Assembly: GCF_946221105.1 (NCBI RefSeq)
Contig: NZ_CAMICL010000007.1
Coordinates: 9,879 to 73,878 of the forward strand
Length of the DNA: 64,000 nt
Reading direction: 5' to 3'
Source of the DNA: an uncultured Corynebacterium sp.
Lineage (GTDB): Bacteria > Actinomycetota > Actinomycetes > Mycobacteriales > Mycobacteriaceae
Shown here: positions 44,592-51,044 of the stretch, one piece after another
Layout of the letters: every line of letters begins with the position of its first letter
How positions within the stretch are numbered: the first letter of the stretch is position 1
The notes under the pieces: model-generated
Seen by the model: only the letters and a program-made list of their open reading frames with translations
What the model was told of the DNA's origin: nothing
Database searches by the model: none
Made by a program: the position numbers and the translations under genes

Positions 44592-45644
44592 ATGGCAGCC
44601 AAGCAGTACTCTCTCGCCCCGTCCACGTGGGGTGCCGGCGTGGAAGTTCCGGTGGACCACGTCTCGCAGGCCGCCCTCTTCTCCGACTTCGCGGGCCGCA
44701 AGGGCACCACGTACGTCGATGTGGTGTTGGAGGCGAACCCGCTGAACCGGTCGTGGCGCGTGCGCCGTCGCAGCGGCGGCGAGCTGCCTGGCCCGGTGCT
44801 GGGCGAGGTCGCGCCTGATTGGCGCGCGCACTTCGACGAGGTGGAGCGCGTCCATTCGTCGTTTTTGCAGCCCGCCACGGTGGCCGCGGTCAACCTGAAC
44901 AAGGACACTGGGCGTTTCGAGGTCCACGTGGTCCTGCCGCAGCCGCAGCTCGCGGTGCCGCGCAACAACGCGCCCGAGGAAGCCGCGGTACTGCTGCCGG
45001 GAGACATGCTGGTCATCGACACCTCCGTCGGCGAGTTCTCCGCCGCCGAGCTCGAGGCTCGCTCCCCCGGCCAGTGGTTCGTGGGGCTTTTGCCTATCGA
45101 CGGCACGCCGCTGGCCACCCTCGACGGCCGGGTCCTCGGCGCCGTCGCCGGGCCCGACGGCGAGGCCGTGCTCGAGTGGCTGGCGGGCTTCTCAAATGGC
45201 GGGCTGTGGGCGCGCGCGGTGGTCCTGGACGGCATGGCTGCCCTCGACGCCGCCGCCCCGGACGAGGGCACCGAGCAGATCCCCGCCTTAAGTGCCGCGC
45301 CGCAGCGGCGCCCGGAACCGTGGCAGCTGATCGAGTTTCCCGGCGGCGGCTGGGCCGTCACCGTGGAGCGCGACTTCGCCACCGACCCGGCCGACGAGGT
45401 CAAGCCGAAGCACACCGCCCGCTACGTCTCGCTCGGCGGCGGTGCCCGCCCCGAGGAGATTGCCGCGCCGACGGAAATGTTCGGCCGCGTGGACGAGCCC
45501 GCCGAAGCCGAGGCGCCGAAGCGGCCGGAGCCGACCGCCGTGGCGGCGCAAAACACCCGGGACGGCTACCTCACGGAGGTGGAGAAGGTCCAGCTCAGGA
45601 GGAAAAATAGGAAGCGGCGGCGGGGCGGACGCCACCGTCGATAA
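44592..45644 (+). CDS. Protein of unknown function with basic C-terminal tail
   Basis: 350 residues, no signal peptide or membrane helix. The N-terminal part (about 1-150) looks like an all-beta domain (KGTTYVDVVLEANPLNRSWRVRRRSGGELPGP; RFEVHVVLPQPQLAVP), and the middle has MLVIDTSVGEFSAAEL and GLLPIDGTPLATLDGRVLG. The end is extremely basic (RRKNRKRRRGGRHRR), suggesting nucleic acid or ribosome contact. I do not recognise the family. The last two codons and stop are part of a window-wide motif copy (45636), and a second copy lies at 45090. Confidence 0.75.
   Translation: MAAKQYSLAPSTWGAGVEVPVDHVSQAALFSDFAGRKGTTYVDVVLEANPLNRSWRVRRRSGGELPGPVLGEVAPDWRAHFDEVERVHSSFLQPATVAAVNLNKDTGRFEVHVVLPQPQLAVPRNNAPEEAAVLLPGDMLVIDTSVGEFSAAELEARSPGQWFVGLLPIDGTPLATLDGRVLGAVAGPDGEAVLEWLAGFSNGGLWARAVVLDGMAALDAAAPDEGTEQIPALSAAPQRRPEPWQLIEFPGGGWAVTVERDFATDPADEVKPKHTARYVSLGGGARPEEIAAPTEMFGRVDEPAEAEAPKRPEPTAVAAQNTRDGYLTEVEKVQLRRKNRKRRRGGRHRR
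45090..45103 (+). repeat. Window-wide motif copy 9 (TTGCCTATCGACGG)
   Basis: Plus strand, sense, read L-P-I-D-G in the unknown protein. Confidence 0.8.
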
Positions 45645-45649
45645 GCAAA
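45636..45649 (-). repeat. Window-wide motif copy 10 (TTTGCTTATCGACG)
   Basis: Minus strand, antisense to the unknown gene, and supplies its TAA stop codon (R-R-stop). Inverted relative to copy 9. Confidence 0.8.
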
Positions 45650-45697
45650 TGCTCCTAGGCTGGGCCGTGGACTACTTCCAACAACCGAGGAGTCACG

Positions 45698-46117
45698 ATG
45701 GCTGACAAGGGCCCGAACCCGCATGTGGTGGACATTGAGAAGGCGACGCTGGACAACGAGGCGTTCCGCGACACGCTGTGGACCGGAACAAACCTGCAGC
45801 TGACCGTGATGACCATCCCGGTCGGCGGCGAAATCGGCGCCGAGATCCACGACGACCACGACCAGTTCCTCCGCCTCGAAGAAGGCGAGCTGCGCGCCCA
45901 GATCGGCCCGTCCGAGGACGACCTGGAAATCGACGAAGTGATCAAGGCCGACTGGGCCGCATTCGTGCCGGCCGGCAAGTGGCACAACTTCGTCAACGAA
46001 TCCGACGCCCCGGCGAAGCTGTACTCCATCTACGCCCCGCCGGAGCACGCCCCCGGCACCCGCCACGAGACCAAGGCGGACGCGGATAACGACCCGCAGG
46101 AAACCGACGCGGTCTAG
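45698..46117 (+). CDS. Cupin-domain protein
   Basis: 139 residues, single-domain cupin. Motif 1 is GGEIGAEIHDDHDQFLRLEEGE, with two histidines and a glutamate for metal, and motif 2 is PAGKWHNFVNE with the third histidine. Such small cupins bind a metal and may act as isomerases or dioxygenases; members of this type are annotated only as cupins. CGAGGAG precedes the ATG. Ends in a strong terminator; the gap from the previous gene is 53 bp. Confidence 0.88.
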   Translation: MADKGPNPHVVDIEKATLDNEAFRDTLWTGTNLQLTVMTIPVGGEIGAEIHDDHDQFLRLEEGELRAQIGPSEDDLEIDEVIKADWAAFVPAGKWHNFVNESDAPAKLYSIYAPPEHAPGTRHETKADADNDPQETDAV

Positions 46118-46146
46118 AACCGACGATCGGCGCAGCTGCGCAGGTG

Positions 46147-46183
46147 AAAGCCCGGAAACGAACGAGTCGTTTCCGGGCTTTTT
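46147..46183 (+). terminator. Strong rho-independent terminator after the cupin gene
   Basis: 15-bp perfect stem (46147-46161 with 46167-46181), 5-nt loop, and TTTTT at 46179-46183. Confidence 0.93.
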
Positions 46184-46213
46184 CAAACGCCAACTCCAGT
46201 GCGTTTCTGGTGC

Positions 46214-46219
46214 TAGAGT
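46214..46219 (+). promoter_or_regulatory. Candidate -10 TAGAGT of the DUF4185 gene
   Basis: TAGAGT with about 45 nt to the ATG at 46271; AAGGCGAG before the ATG can act as RBS. Confidence 0.45.
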
Positions 46220-46270
46220 GCTCTCTGGTTCTGAAATGTCTTACAAACATCTGTAGAAAAGGCGAGCCTC

Positions 46271-47722
46271 ATGCGCACCCAGACAACCCCGAAAATCCTT
46301 CTCAGCGCTGGTGTGGCTAGCGCCCTTGCATTGACCACGGTGACCGTGCCGATCGCGCCGCAGGCCCACGCTGAATCGAGCCTGTCTTCTTCCTCCGGCA
46401 CCCCAGCGAAAAAGAAGCGCGAAAAGAAGCCCTGGGTGCCCGTGGAACCGCCGAAGAAAACCGCGTCAAAGCCGTTGCGACTGCCCAACGGCACCACCAT
46501 CCAGATCATGGACGACGTGCTGGGCAAATACTCCGCCCACACCGGATTCCGCACCGGCGACCTGGGCGCGATGGCGCCGATGGGCAACGGCGAGTTCGCC
46601 ATGATCTTCGGCGACTCCTTCCGCGGCAACTTTGGCCAAGGGTGGATGAGCCCAGTCGGCGTGGTGGCCACCATGGACGAGGACGGTTTTATCAAGATCC
46701 TCCGCCCCATCGACAACACCTCCGAGGTCAGCGACATGATCTCGTACCACCGCGTCAACAAGAGCACGTTGATCCCCTCCGACGTGATCAACGTCGACGG
46801 AACGCTATACATGCACGGCAGCTTCCACGCCCCCTTCGGCAGCGTGGTCACTTCCAACGTGTGGAAATCCGAGGACGGCGGCACAACCTGGAAAGAGGTC
46901 AGTTCCACGCCGGGCAACCACATGGGCGGTATGACGCAGCTGCTCAGCTGGGACAAAGGACCGGACGGCTACATCTACGCCACCAGCACCAAGTTCGGCC
47001 GCGATTCGTCCGTATTCCTGTGGCGCTTCAAGCCGGAAGACATTGACAATCCGGGCAACTGGAAGGGCTACAGCTCCGAGATTGACGATTGGTCCAACTA
47101 CGCCGAACCAATCCTGCAGGACAACGTGAAGGCCGGAGAGATGTGCCTGCGCTACATCGACGGCCACTGGGTCCTGGTCATGTTCAACGAGGCCACGCAC
47201 GACGTCGAGGTGCGCATCTCCGAGACGTTGGAACGCAACTGGGACGACGTGCGCGTAGCCAAGATCGCCCAAAACGGTTCCTGGGACAACAACCAGACTC
47301 CGTTGAACTGGTCGCAGCCGTACGGCGGCTACATCGTGCCGGGCTCGCACTTGGACGACATGGACATTGTGGTTTCCCAATGGAACACCCACGACAACAG
47401 CCGCTACACCGCCACGCAGTTCAACGTGAAGGGGCTGGACGAGGTCTACGGCATCGACGCGGACGAGGTGCGCGAGGAGCCGGAGGTCACGGCCGTCAAG
47501 CAGGGCTCTGGGGCGACCCCGGACATGGAGGCCGAGGACAACTTGGTCAACGACAAGCCGGATCTGTTCATGTCATCGGAGGACAGCAACGCGCTGAGCA
47601 CGCTTCGCACCGTCGGCATCATCCTCGGTGTGCTCGCCGGCATCGGCGTCATCGGTGCAGCGACGCTGCCGATGTACCGGGACATGCTGCCGGAGCCGAT
47701 CCAGCAGATGCTGCCGATCTAG
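46271..47722 (+). CDS. Secreted, membrane-anchored DUF4185 beta-propeller protein
   Basis: 483 residues: signal peptide (ILLSAGVASALALTTVTVPIAPQAHA), a K/P-rich linker, a propeller domain of about 340 residues (AMIFGDSFRGNFGQGWMSPVG; SEDGGTTWKEV, an Asp-box-like turn; YGGYIVPGS), and a C-terminal membrane helix (TLRTVGIILGVLAGIGVIGA). This is the DUF4185 fold; some DUF4185 members are endo-D-arabinanases (GH183) that cut arabinogalactan. A role in trimming the producer's own cell-wall arabinan is therefore possible, but catalytic acids cannot be assigned here. It has its own promoter and terminator-isolated position. Confidence 0.8.
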   Translation: MRTQTTPKILLSAGVASALALTTVTVPIAPQAHAESSLSSSSGTPAKKKREKKPWVPVEPPKKTASKPLRLPNGTTIQIMDDVLGKYSAHTGFRTGDLGAMAPMGNGEFAMIFGDSFRGNFGQGWMSPVGVVATMDEDGFIKILRPIDNTSEVSDMISYHRVNKSTLIPSDVINVDGTLYMHGSFHAPFGSVVTSNVWKSEDGGTTWKEVSSTPGNHMGGMTQLLSWDKGPDGYIYATSTKFGRDSSVFLWRFKPEDIDNPGNWKGYSSEIDDWSNYAEPILQDNVKAGEMCLRYIDGHWVLVMFNEATHDVEVRISETLERNWDDVRVAKIAQNGSWDNNQTPLNWSQPYGGYIVPGSHLDDMDIVVSQWNTHDNSRYTATQFNVKGLDEVYGIDADEVREEPEVTAVKQGSGATPDMEAEDNLVNDKPDLFMSSEDSNALSTLRTVGIILGVLAGIGVIGAATLPMYRDMLPEPIQQMLPI

Positions 47723-47751
47723 GCCTTCCGTTCACACCCAGCAAAGCCCAG

Positions 47752-47757
47752 TATCAT
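47752..47757 (+). promoter_or_regulatory. -10 element TATCAT of the MFS gene
   Basis: TATCAT, 7 nt before GTG 47765; leaderless promoter. Confidence 0.6.
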
Positions 47758-47764
47758 CTCCCCG

Positions 47765-49216
47765 GTGCAGGAAACCTCAACTCGTTCTCCGTGGCCGGCT
47801 CTTTGGAGCATGATGCTGGGATTTTTCATGATCCTGGTGGATTCCACCATCGTTTCGGTGGCTATCCCCGCAATCTCGGAGGGCCTCGGCGCCTCGTACA
47901 ACGAGGTCATCTGGGTAAACTCCGCGTACCTATTGGCGTACGCGGTGCCGCTGCTGATCACCGGCCGCCTCGGCGACCGCTTCGGCCCCCGCACCATCTA
48001 CCTGATCGGCCTAGCGCTGTTCACCGCGTCGTCGCTGGCGTGCGGGTTGGCGTCGTCGTCGGCCGCGCTGATCGCGGCCCGCGCGTTCCAGGGCTTGGGC
48101 GGGGCGATGGTCACGCCGCAGACGATGTCGGTGATGATCCGCACGTTCTCGCCGAAGGAGCGCGGCGGCGCGATGGGTGTGTGGGGCGCCACGGCGGGCC
48201 TTGCCACCGTCACGGGTCCGCTGTTGGGCGGTGTGCTTGTCGACGCCTCCGGTTGGCCCTGGATCTTCTTCGTCAACGTCCCCGTCGGTGTACTCGGCCT
48301 GGTGTTGGCCTGGATCTACGTGCCGCGCCTGGAAAAGACGAACCGGCACTTCGACTGGGTGGGCGTGGGCCTAAGCACCGTGAGCATGTTCTGCCTGGTC
48401 TTTGGCATCCAGGAGGCGGAGAACTTCAACTGGGACTGGCGCGTGTGGGCGCTGCTTTCCGCGGGCACGGCGACGATGGTGCTGTTCTTTCGCTGGCAGT
48501 CCCGCCAGGGCGGCAGCGCGCTGGTGCCGCTGGCGCTGTTCAACGACCGCAATTTCTCCCTCGCCGGCGCCACCATCTCCACGGTGGGATTCGCCATCTC
48601 CACCTACATCATCCCGTGGATGATCTACGTGCAGACGGTGCAGGGCTTCACCCCCACCCATGCGGCGCTGCTGGTGCTGCCGTCGGGTGTGGTCTCCGGC
48701 CTGCTGTCGCCGTGGATTGGCAAGCTGACCAACACGCACGACCCGAAGCCGTTCGCCATCACCGGGCTAACTCTAGCGGCAGTGTCCATGGGGGTCTCCG
48801 CGCTGATCACCACTCCGTCAGTTGACCCGCGCTGGATGTACGCGGTCGCCGTGGTCTACGGCGTGTCCAACTCCCTGATGTGGGGCCCGCTGTCCATGAT
48901 CGCCACCCGCAACCTGGACCCGCGCCTGGCCGGAGCCGGTTCGAGCGTGTACAACACCACCCGCCAGATCGGCGCGGTGATCGGCTCGGCGGCGATCGCG
49001 GCGATGATGTCGTTGCAGCTCGCCGCAAAGCTTGGCGACGGAACCGGCGCCGGCAGTATCGCCACCTCCGACCAGGCCACGGGCCCCCTCCCGGAGCCGC
49101 TGCACGAACCGTTCGCGCTGGCGATGGGCAACTCGATCTGGCTGCCGTGCGCCGTCATTGCGGCAGGCGCGGTCGCAGCGTGTTTCTTCGCGCGGACAAA
49201 GTCCTGGAACGATTAG
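47765..49216 (+). CDS. MFS drug exporter, DHA2 (14-helix) family
   Basis: 483 residues, about 14 membrane helices. LWSMMLGFFMILVDSTIVSVAIP is motif D1 of EmrB/QacA-type exporters, GRLGDRFGPRTIYLIGL motif A and GATAGLATVTGPLLGGVL motif C (antiporter motif). Drug or metabolite efflux by proton antiport; substrate unknown. No regulator gene is adjacent. GTG start set by the leaderless promoter. Convergent with the PdxH-like gene, 6 bp apart. Confidence 0.9.
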   Translation: MQETSTRSPWPALWSMMLGFFMILVDSTIVSVAIPAISEGLGASYNEVIWVNSAYLLAYAVPLLITGRLGDRFGPRTIYLIGLALFTASSLACGLASSSAALIAARAFQGLGGAMVTPQTMSVMIRTFSPKERGGAMGVWGATAGLATVTGPLLGGVLVDASGWPWIFFVNVPVGVLGLVLAWIYVPRLEKTNRHFDWVGVGLSTVSMFCLVFGIQEAENFNWDWRVWALLSAGTATMVLFFRWQSRQGGSALVPLALFNDRNFSLAGATISTVGFAISTYIIPWMIYVQTVQGFTPTHAALLVLPSGVVSGLLSPWIGKLTNTHDPKPFAITGLTLAAVSMGVSALITTPSVDPRWMYAVAVVYGVSNSLMWGPLSMIATRNLDPRLAGAGSSVYNTTRQIGAVIGSAAIAAMMSLQLAAKLGDGTGAGSIATSDQATGPLPEPLHEPFALAMGNSIWLPCAVIAAGAVAACFFARTKSWND

Positions 49217-49222
49217 GAACGA

Positions 49223-49735
49223 TTAGTTGTCCGCGATGCGGATGCGCTCCCAGTAGCCGCCCTCGTCGCGCTGATAGATCACCCTGTCGGTTTTGAGCCG
49301 GTCTTCCCACAAGTAGAAGAATTCGAAGTGTTCCGGCGACACGCACCACAGGTTGAACCGCTCTCCGTCCACCTTGCGGTGAGCGGTGCCTTTCACGCGC
49401 ACGGAGCGCCGCAGCGGCTGCCACCAGAAGGTGAGCGCCGCTGACCAGGTGTTCTCCAGCTGTTGGACCTTGGCCGTGTTCTTGCCGGTGCCGAAGTGGA
49501 AGCCGTCTGCATCCAGGTGGAGCAGGTCCATGATGCGGGAGTCTGGGCGCCCGTTGTCGTCCACTGTCGCAACTGACGTCGCGCTGACGTCGCGCACCCC
49601 CGCGTCCACGGCCTCCACGAACCATTTTGCAAACAGCTCGTTGGGGTCGCTCGGCAGGGACGTCAGGTCAGGGGCAGCAATGGGTTCCTGGGTTGTCTCC
49701 AGTTCCCCGATGTAGTCCCGTGACAGATAAACCAT
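49223..49735 (-). CDS. Pyridoxamine-5'-phosphate oxidase family protein (PdxH-like)
   Basis: 170 residues, shorter than PdxH (about 215). FMN-binding split barrel: VSATSVATVDDNGRPDSRIMDLLHLDADGFHFGTGKN, then KVQQLENTWSAALTFWWQPLRRSVRVKGTA, matching the PdxH order. The C-terminus is DRLKTDRVIYQRDEGGYWERIRIADN, like the PdxH end R-x-x-D-R...W-x-x-x-R-L. The PdxH N-terminal substrate segment is reduced. It may be the vitamin B6 oxidase or a related flavin enzyme. Leaderless ATG 49735; the longer frame to 49945 overlaps the divergent gene. Confidence 0.8.
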   Translation of the reverse strand: MVYLSRDYIGELETTQEPIAAPDLTSLPSDPNELFAKWFVEAVDAGVRDVSATSVATVDDNGRPDSRIMDLLHLDADGFHFGTGKNTAKVQQLENTWSAALTFWWQPLRRSVRVKGTAHRKVDGERFNLWCVSPEHFEFFYLWEDRLKTDRVIYQRDEGGYWERIRIADN

Positions 49736-49741
49736 GCTGTG

Positions 49742-49747
49742 ATCGTA
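49742..49747 (-). promoter_or_regulatory. -10 element TACGAT of the PdxH-like gene
   Basis: Minus-strand TACGAT, 6 nt before ATG 49735; leaderless promoter. Confidence 0.55.
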
Positions 49748-49805
49748 CCAACCCCGCCTACCCCCGGGCGCTCGAAACAGGTGCGATACCGACCACACAA
49801 CAGGT

Positions 49806-50546
49806 ATGCATACTCCCATGTCCAACCGGAGGCGGAAACCGCGCACGCAGAAGAAGCGCATCGAGGGCACGTACCCCATCGACACCGGCACGGCCGCCAT
49901 CGTTGCGGACCCGGAACGGGACGGCGCGTACGTGTTGGAGGTCAACCAGGTGCCGTCGTCGTACGTCGTGCCCGGCGCGCCAGAGGTGCTGGGCTACGAC
50001 TACATGGAGTGGATCGCGGACTTCATCGGGGCCGCGGACCTGCCGGAGCCGTTTGTCGCAGTGCACCTGGGCGCGGCCGGCTGCGCCCTGCCGAGCTACG
50101 TGCAGCACCGGTGGGACAGCCGCAACATCGCCGTCGAGCTGGACCGCGGGCTGGCGCGCCTAGTGCGCGAGGCGTTCAACCCGCCAGTGGAGATCGCGGT
50201 GGCGGAAGCCCGCGCGTTCACCCACGCGCTCGCGCCGGGCTCGGTAGACGTGATCGTGCGCGACGTCTTCGCCGGCCCCGACACTCCCCGCCCGCTGACC
50301 ACGGTGGAGTTCTACCGGGCGGCGCACCGCGCGCTCGCGCCGGGCGGGTTGTTCGTGGTCAACGTCGGCGATGTGGCGGGCCTCCCGCGCGCCCGCGCAA
50401 CCCTCGCCGGGCTGCAGCGGGTCTTCGCCCACACCGCGGTCACCTATGCGGGCCGCGGCTACGGCAACGTCGTCGTCGCCGCATCCGACGCACCACTTTC
50501 AGGCACACAATTGCCTATCGACGGCGCTGCGCCCGTCCACGACTAG
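49806..50546 (+). CDS. Spermidine synthase-like SAM-binding protein
   Basis: 246 residues (or 242 from ATG 49818, MSNRRRKPR). The Rossmann part reads VAVHLGAAGCALPSYVQHRW (motif I), NIAVELDRGLARLVREAF (acidic loop) and VDVIVRDVFAGPDTPRPLTTVEFYRAAHRALAPGGLFVVNV, the arrangement of SpeE-like methyltransferase-fold proteins. The polyamine-binding Asp/Tyr set is not obvious and no SpeD gene is near, so it may not make spermidine. The C-terminal QLPIDGAAPVHD carries the window-wide motif, like the end of the stress protein at 6849. Confidence 0.78.
   Translation: MHTPMSNRRRKPRTQKKRIEGTYPIDTGTAAIVADPERDGAYVLEVNQVPSSYVVPGAPEVLGYDYMEWIADFIGAADLPEPFVAVHLGAAGCALPSYVQHRWDSRNIAVELDRGLARLVREAFNPPVEIAVAEARAFTHALAPGSVDVIVRDVFAGPDTPRPLTTVEFYRAAHRALAPGGLFVVNVGDVAGLPRARATLAGLQRVFAHTAVTYAGRGYGNVVVAASDAPLSGTQLPIDGAAPVHD
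50511..50524 (+). repeat. Window-wide motif copy 11 (TTGCCTATCGACGG)
   Basis: Plus strand, sense, read L-P-I-D-G eight codons before the stop of the spermidine synthase-like gene. Confidence 0.8.
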
Positions 50547-51034
50547 AACTCGAATTCAGTGCCCAAACTCGGCTGGTAGAACACTGCCCGCTGCGCGGTG
50601 AGCTCCTTGAAGTGCGGGGAGGTGACCTCCTGCAGCGCGGCGATGTAGTCCGGCACGATGCGTTTGGGAAGGCGCAGCCCCATGGTCAGGTGCGGGATCC
50701 AGCGCTCGCCGCGGCCCTCCGGGTTGGCGGCGCTGACGGCACGGGCCGCGCGCTCGAGATCCTCCGGCGCCTCGAGCAGCCAGGCCACGGTCTGTTTGGA
50801 CTTGGTGCCGAAGATGGCGAGGCCGGAACGTCGTAAAGCTGCGGGCAATGCGGGCGGCAAAAGGTCGCTCGCCGCGGCGATGGCGCGGCGGCGCATGGCG
50901 GGCGCGAAGGTGACGGAGATGTGCGGGCGCTGGTGTTGCTGGGGAAAGCCGCGGTCGGCGAGCTCGGTGTAGATCGCGCGCACGGCCTGCTCCTCAGCCT
51001 CGGGCAGGCGCAGCAGAATGTTCTCGGGCGACAC
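50543..51034 (-). CDS. thpR: RNA 2',3'-cyclic phosphodiesterase / 2'-5' RNA ligase family (2H phosphoesterase)
   Basis: 163 residues with the two H-x-T/S motifs of 2H phosphoesterases: RPHISVTF and PHLTMGL. The family opens 2',3'-cyclic phosphates on RNA and can join 2'-5' ends. GTG start at 51034 with GAGGAGAAG as RBS, only 10 bp behind the ligD stop, so it is probably co-transcribed with ligD. Its end overlaps the convergent spermidine synthase-like gene by 4 bp. Confidence 0.88.
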   Translation of the reverse strand: MSPENILLRLPEAEEQAVRAIYTELADRGFPQQHQRPHISVTFAPAMRRRAIAAASDLLPPALPAALRRSGLAIFGTKSKQTVAWLLEAPEDLERAARAVSAANPEGRGERWIPHLTMGLRLPKRIVPDYIAALQEVTSPHFKELTAQRAVFYQPSLGTEFEF

Positions 51035-51044
51035 CTTCTCCTCC

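Noticed and set aside
49216..49223. GGAACGATTA direct repeat near 49207-49225
   Set aside because: Only two short copies in the 6-bp gap between convergent genes; no structure or known site.
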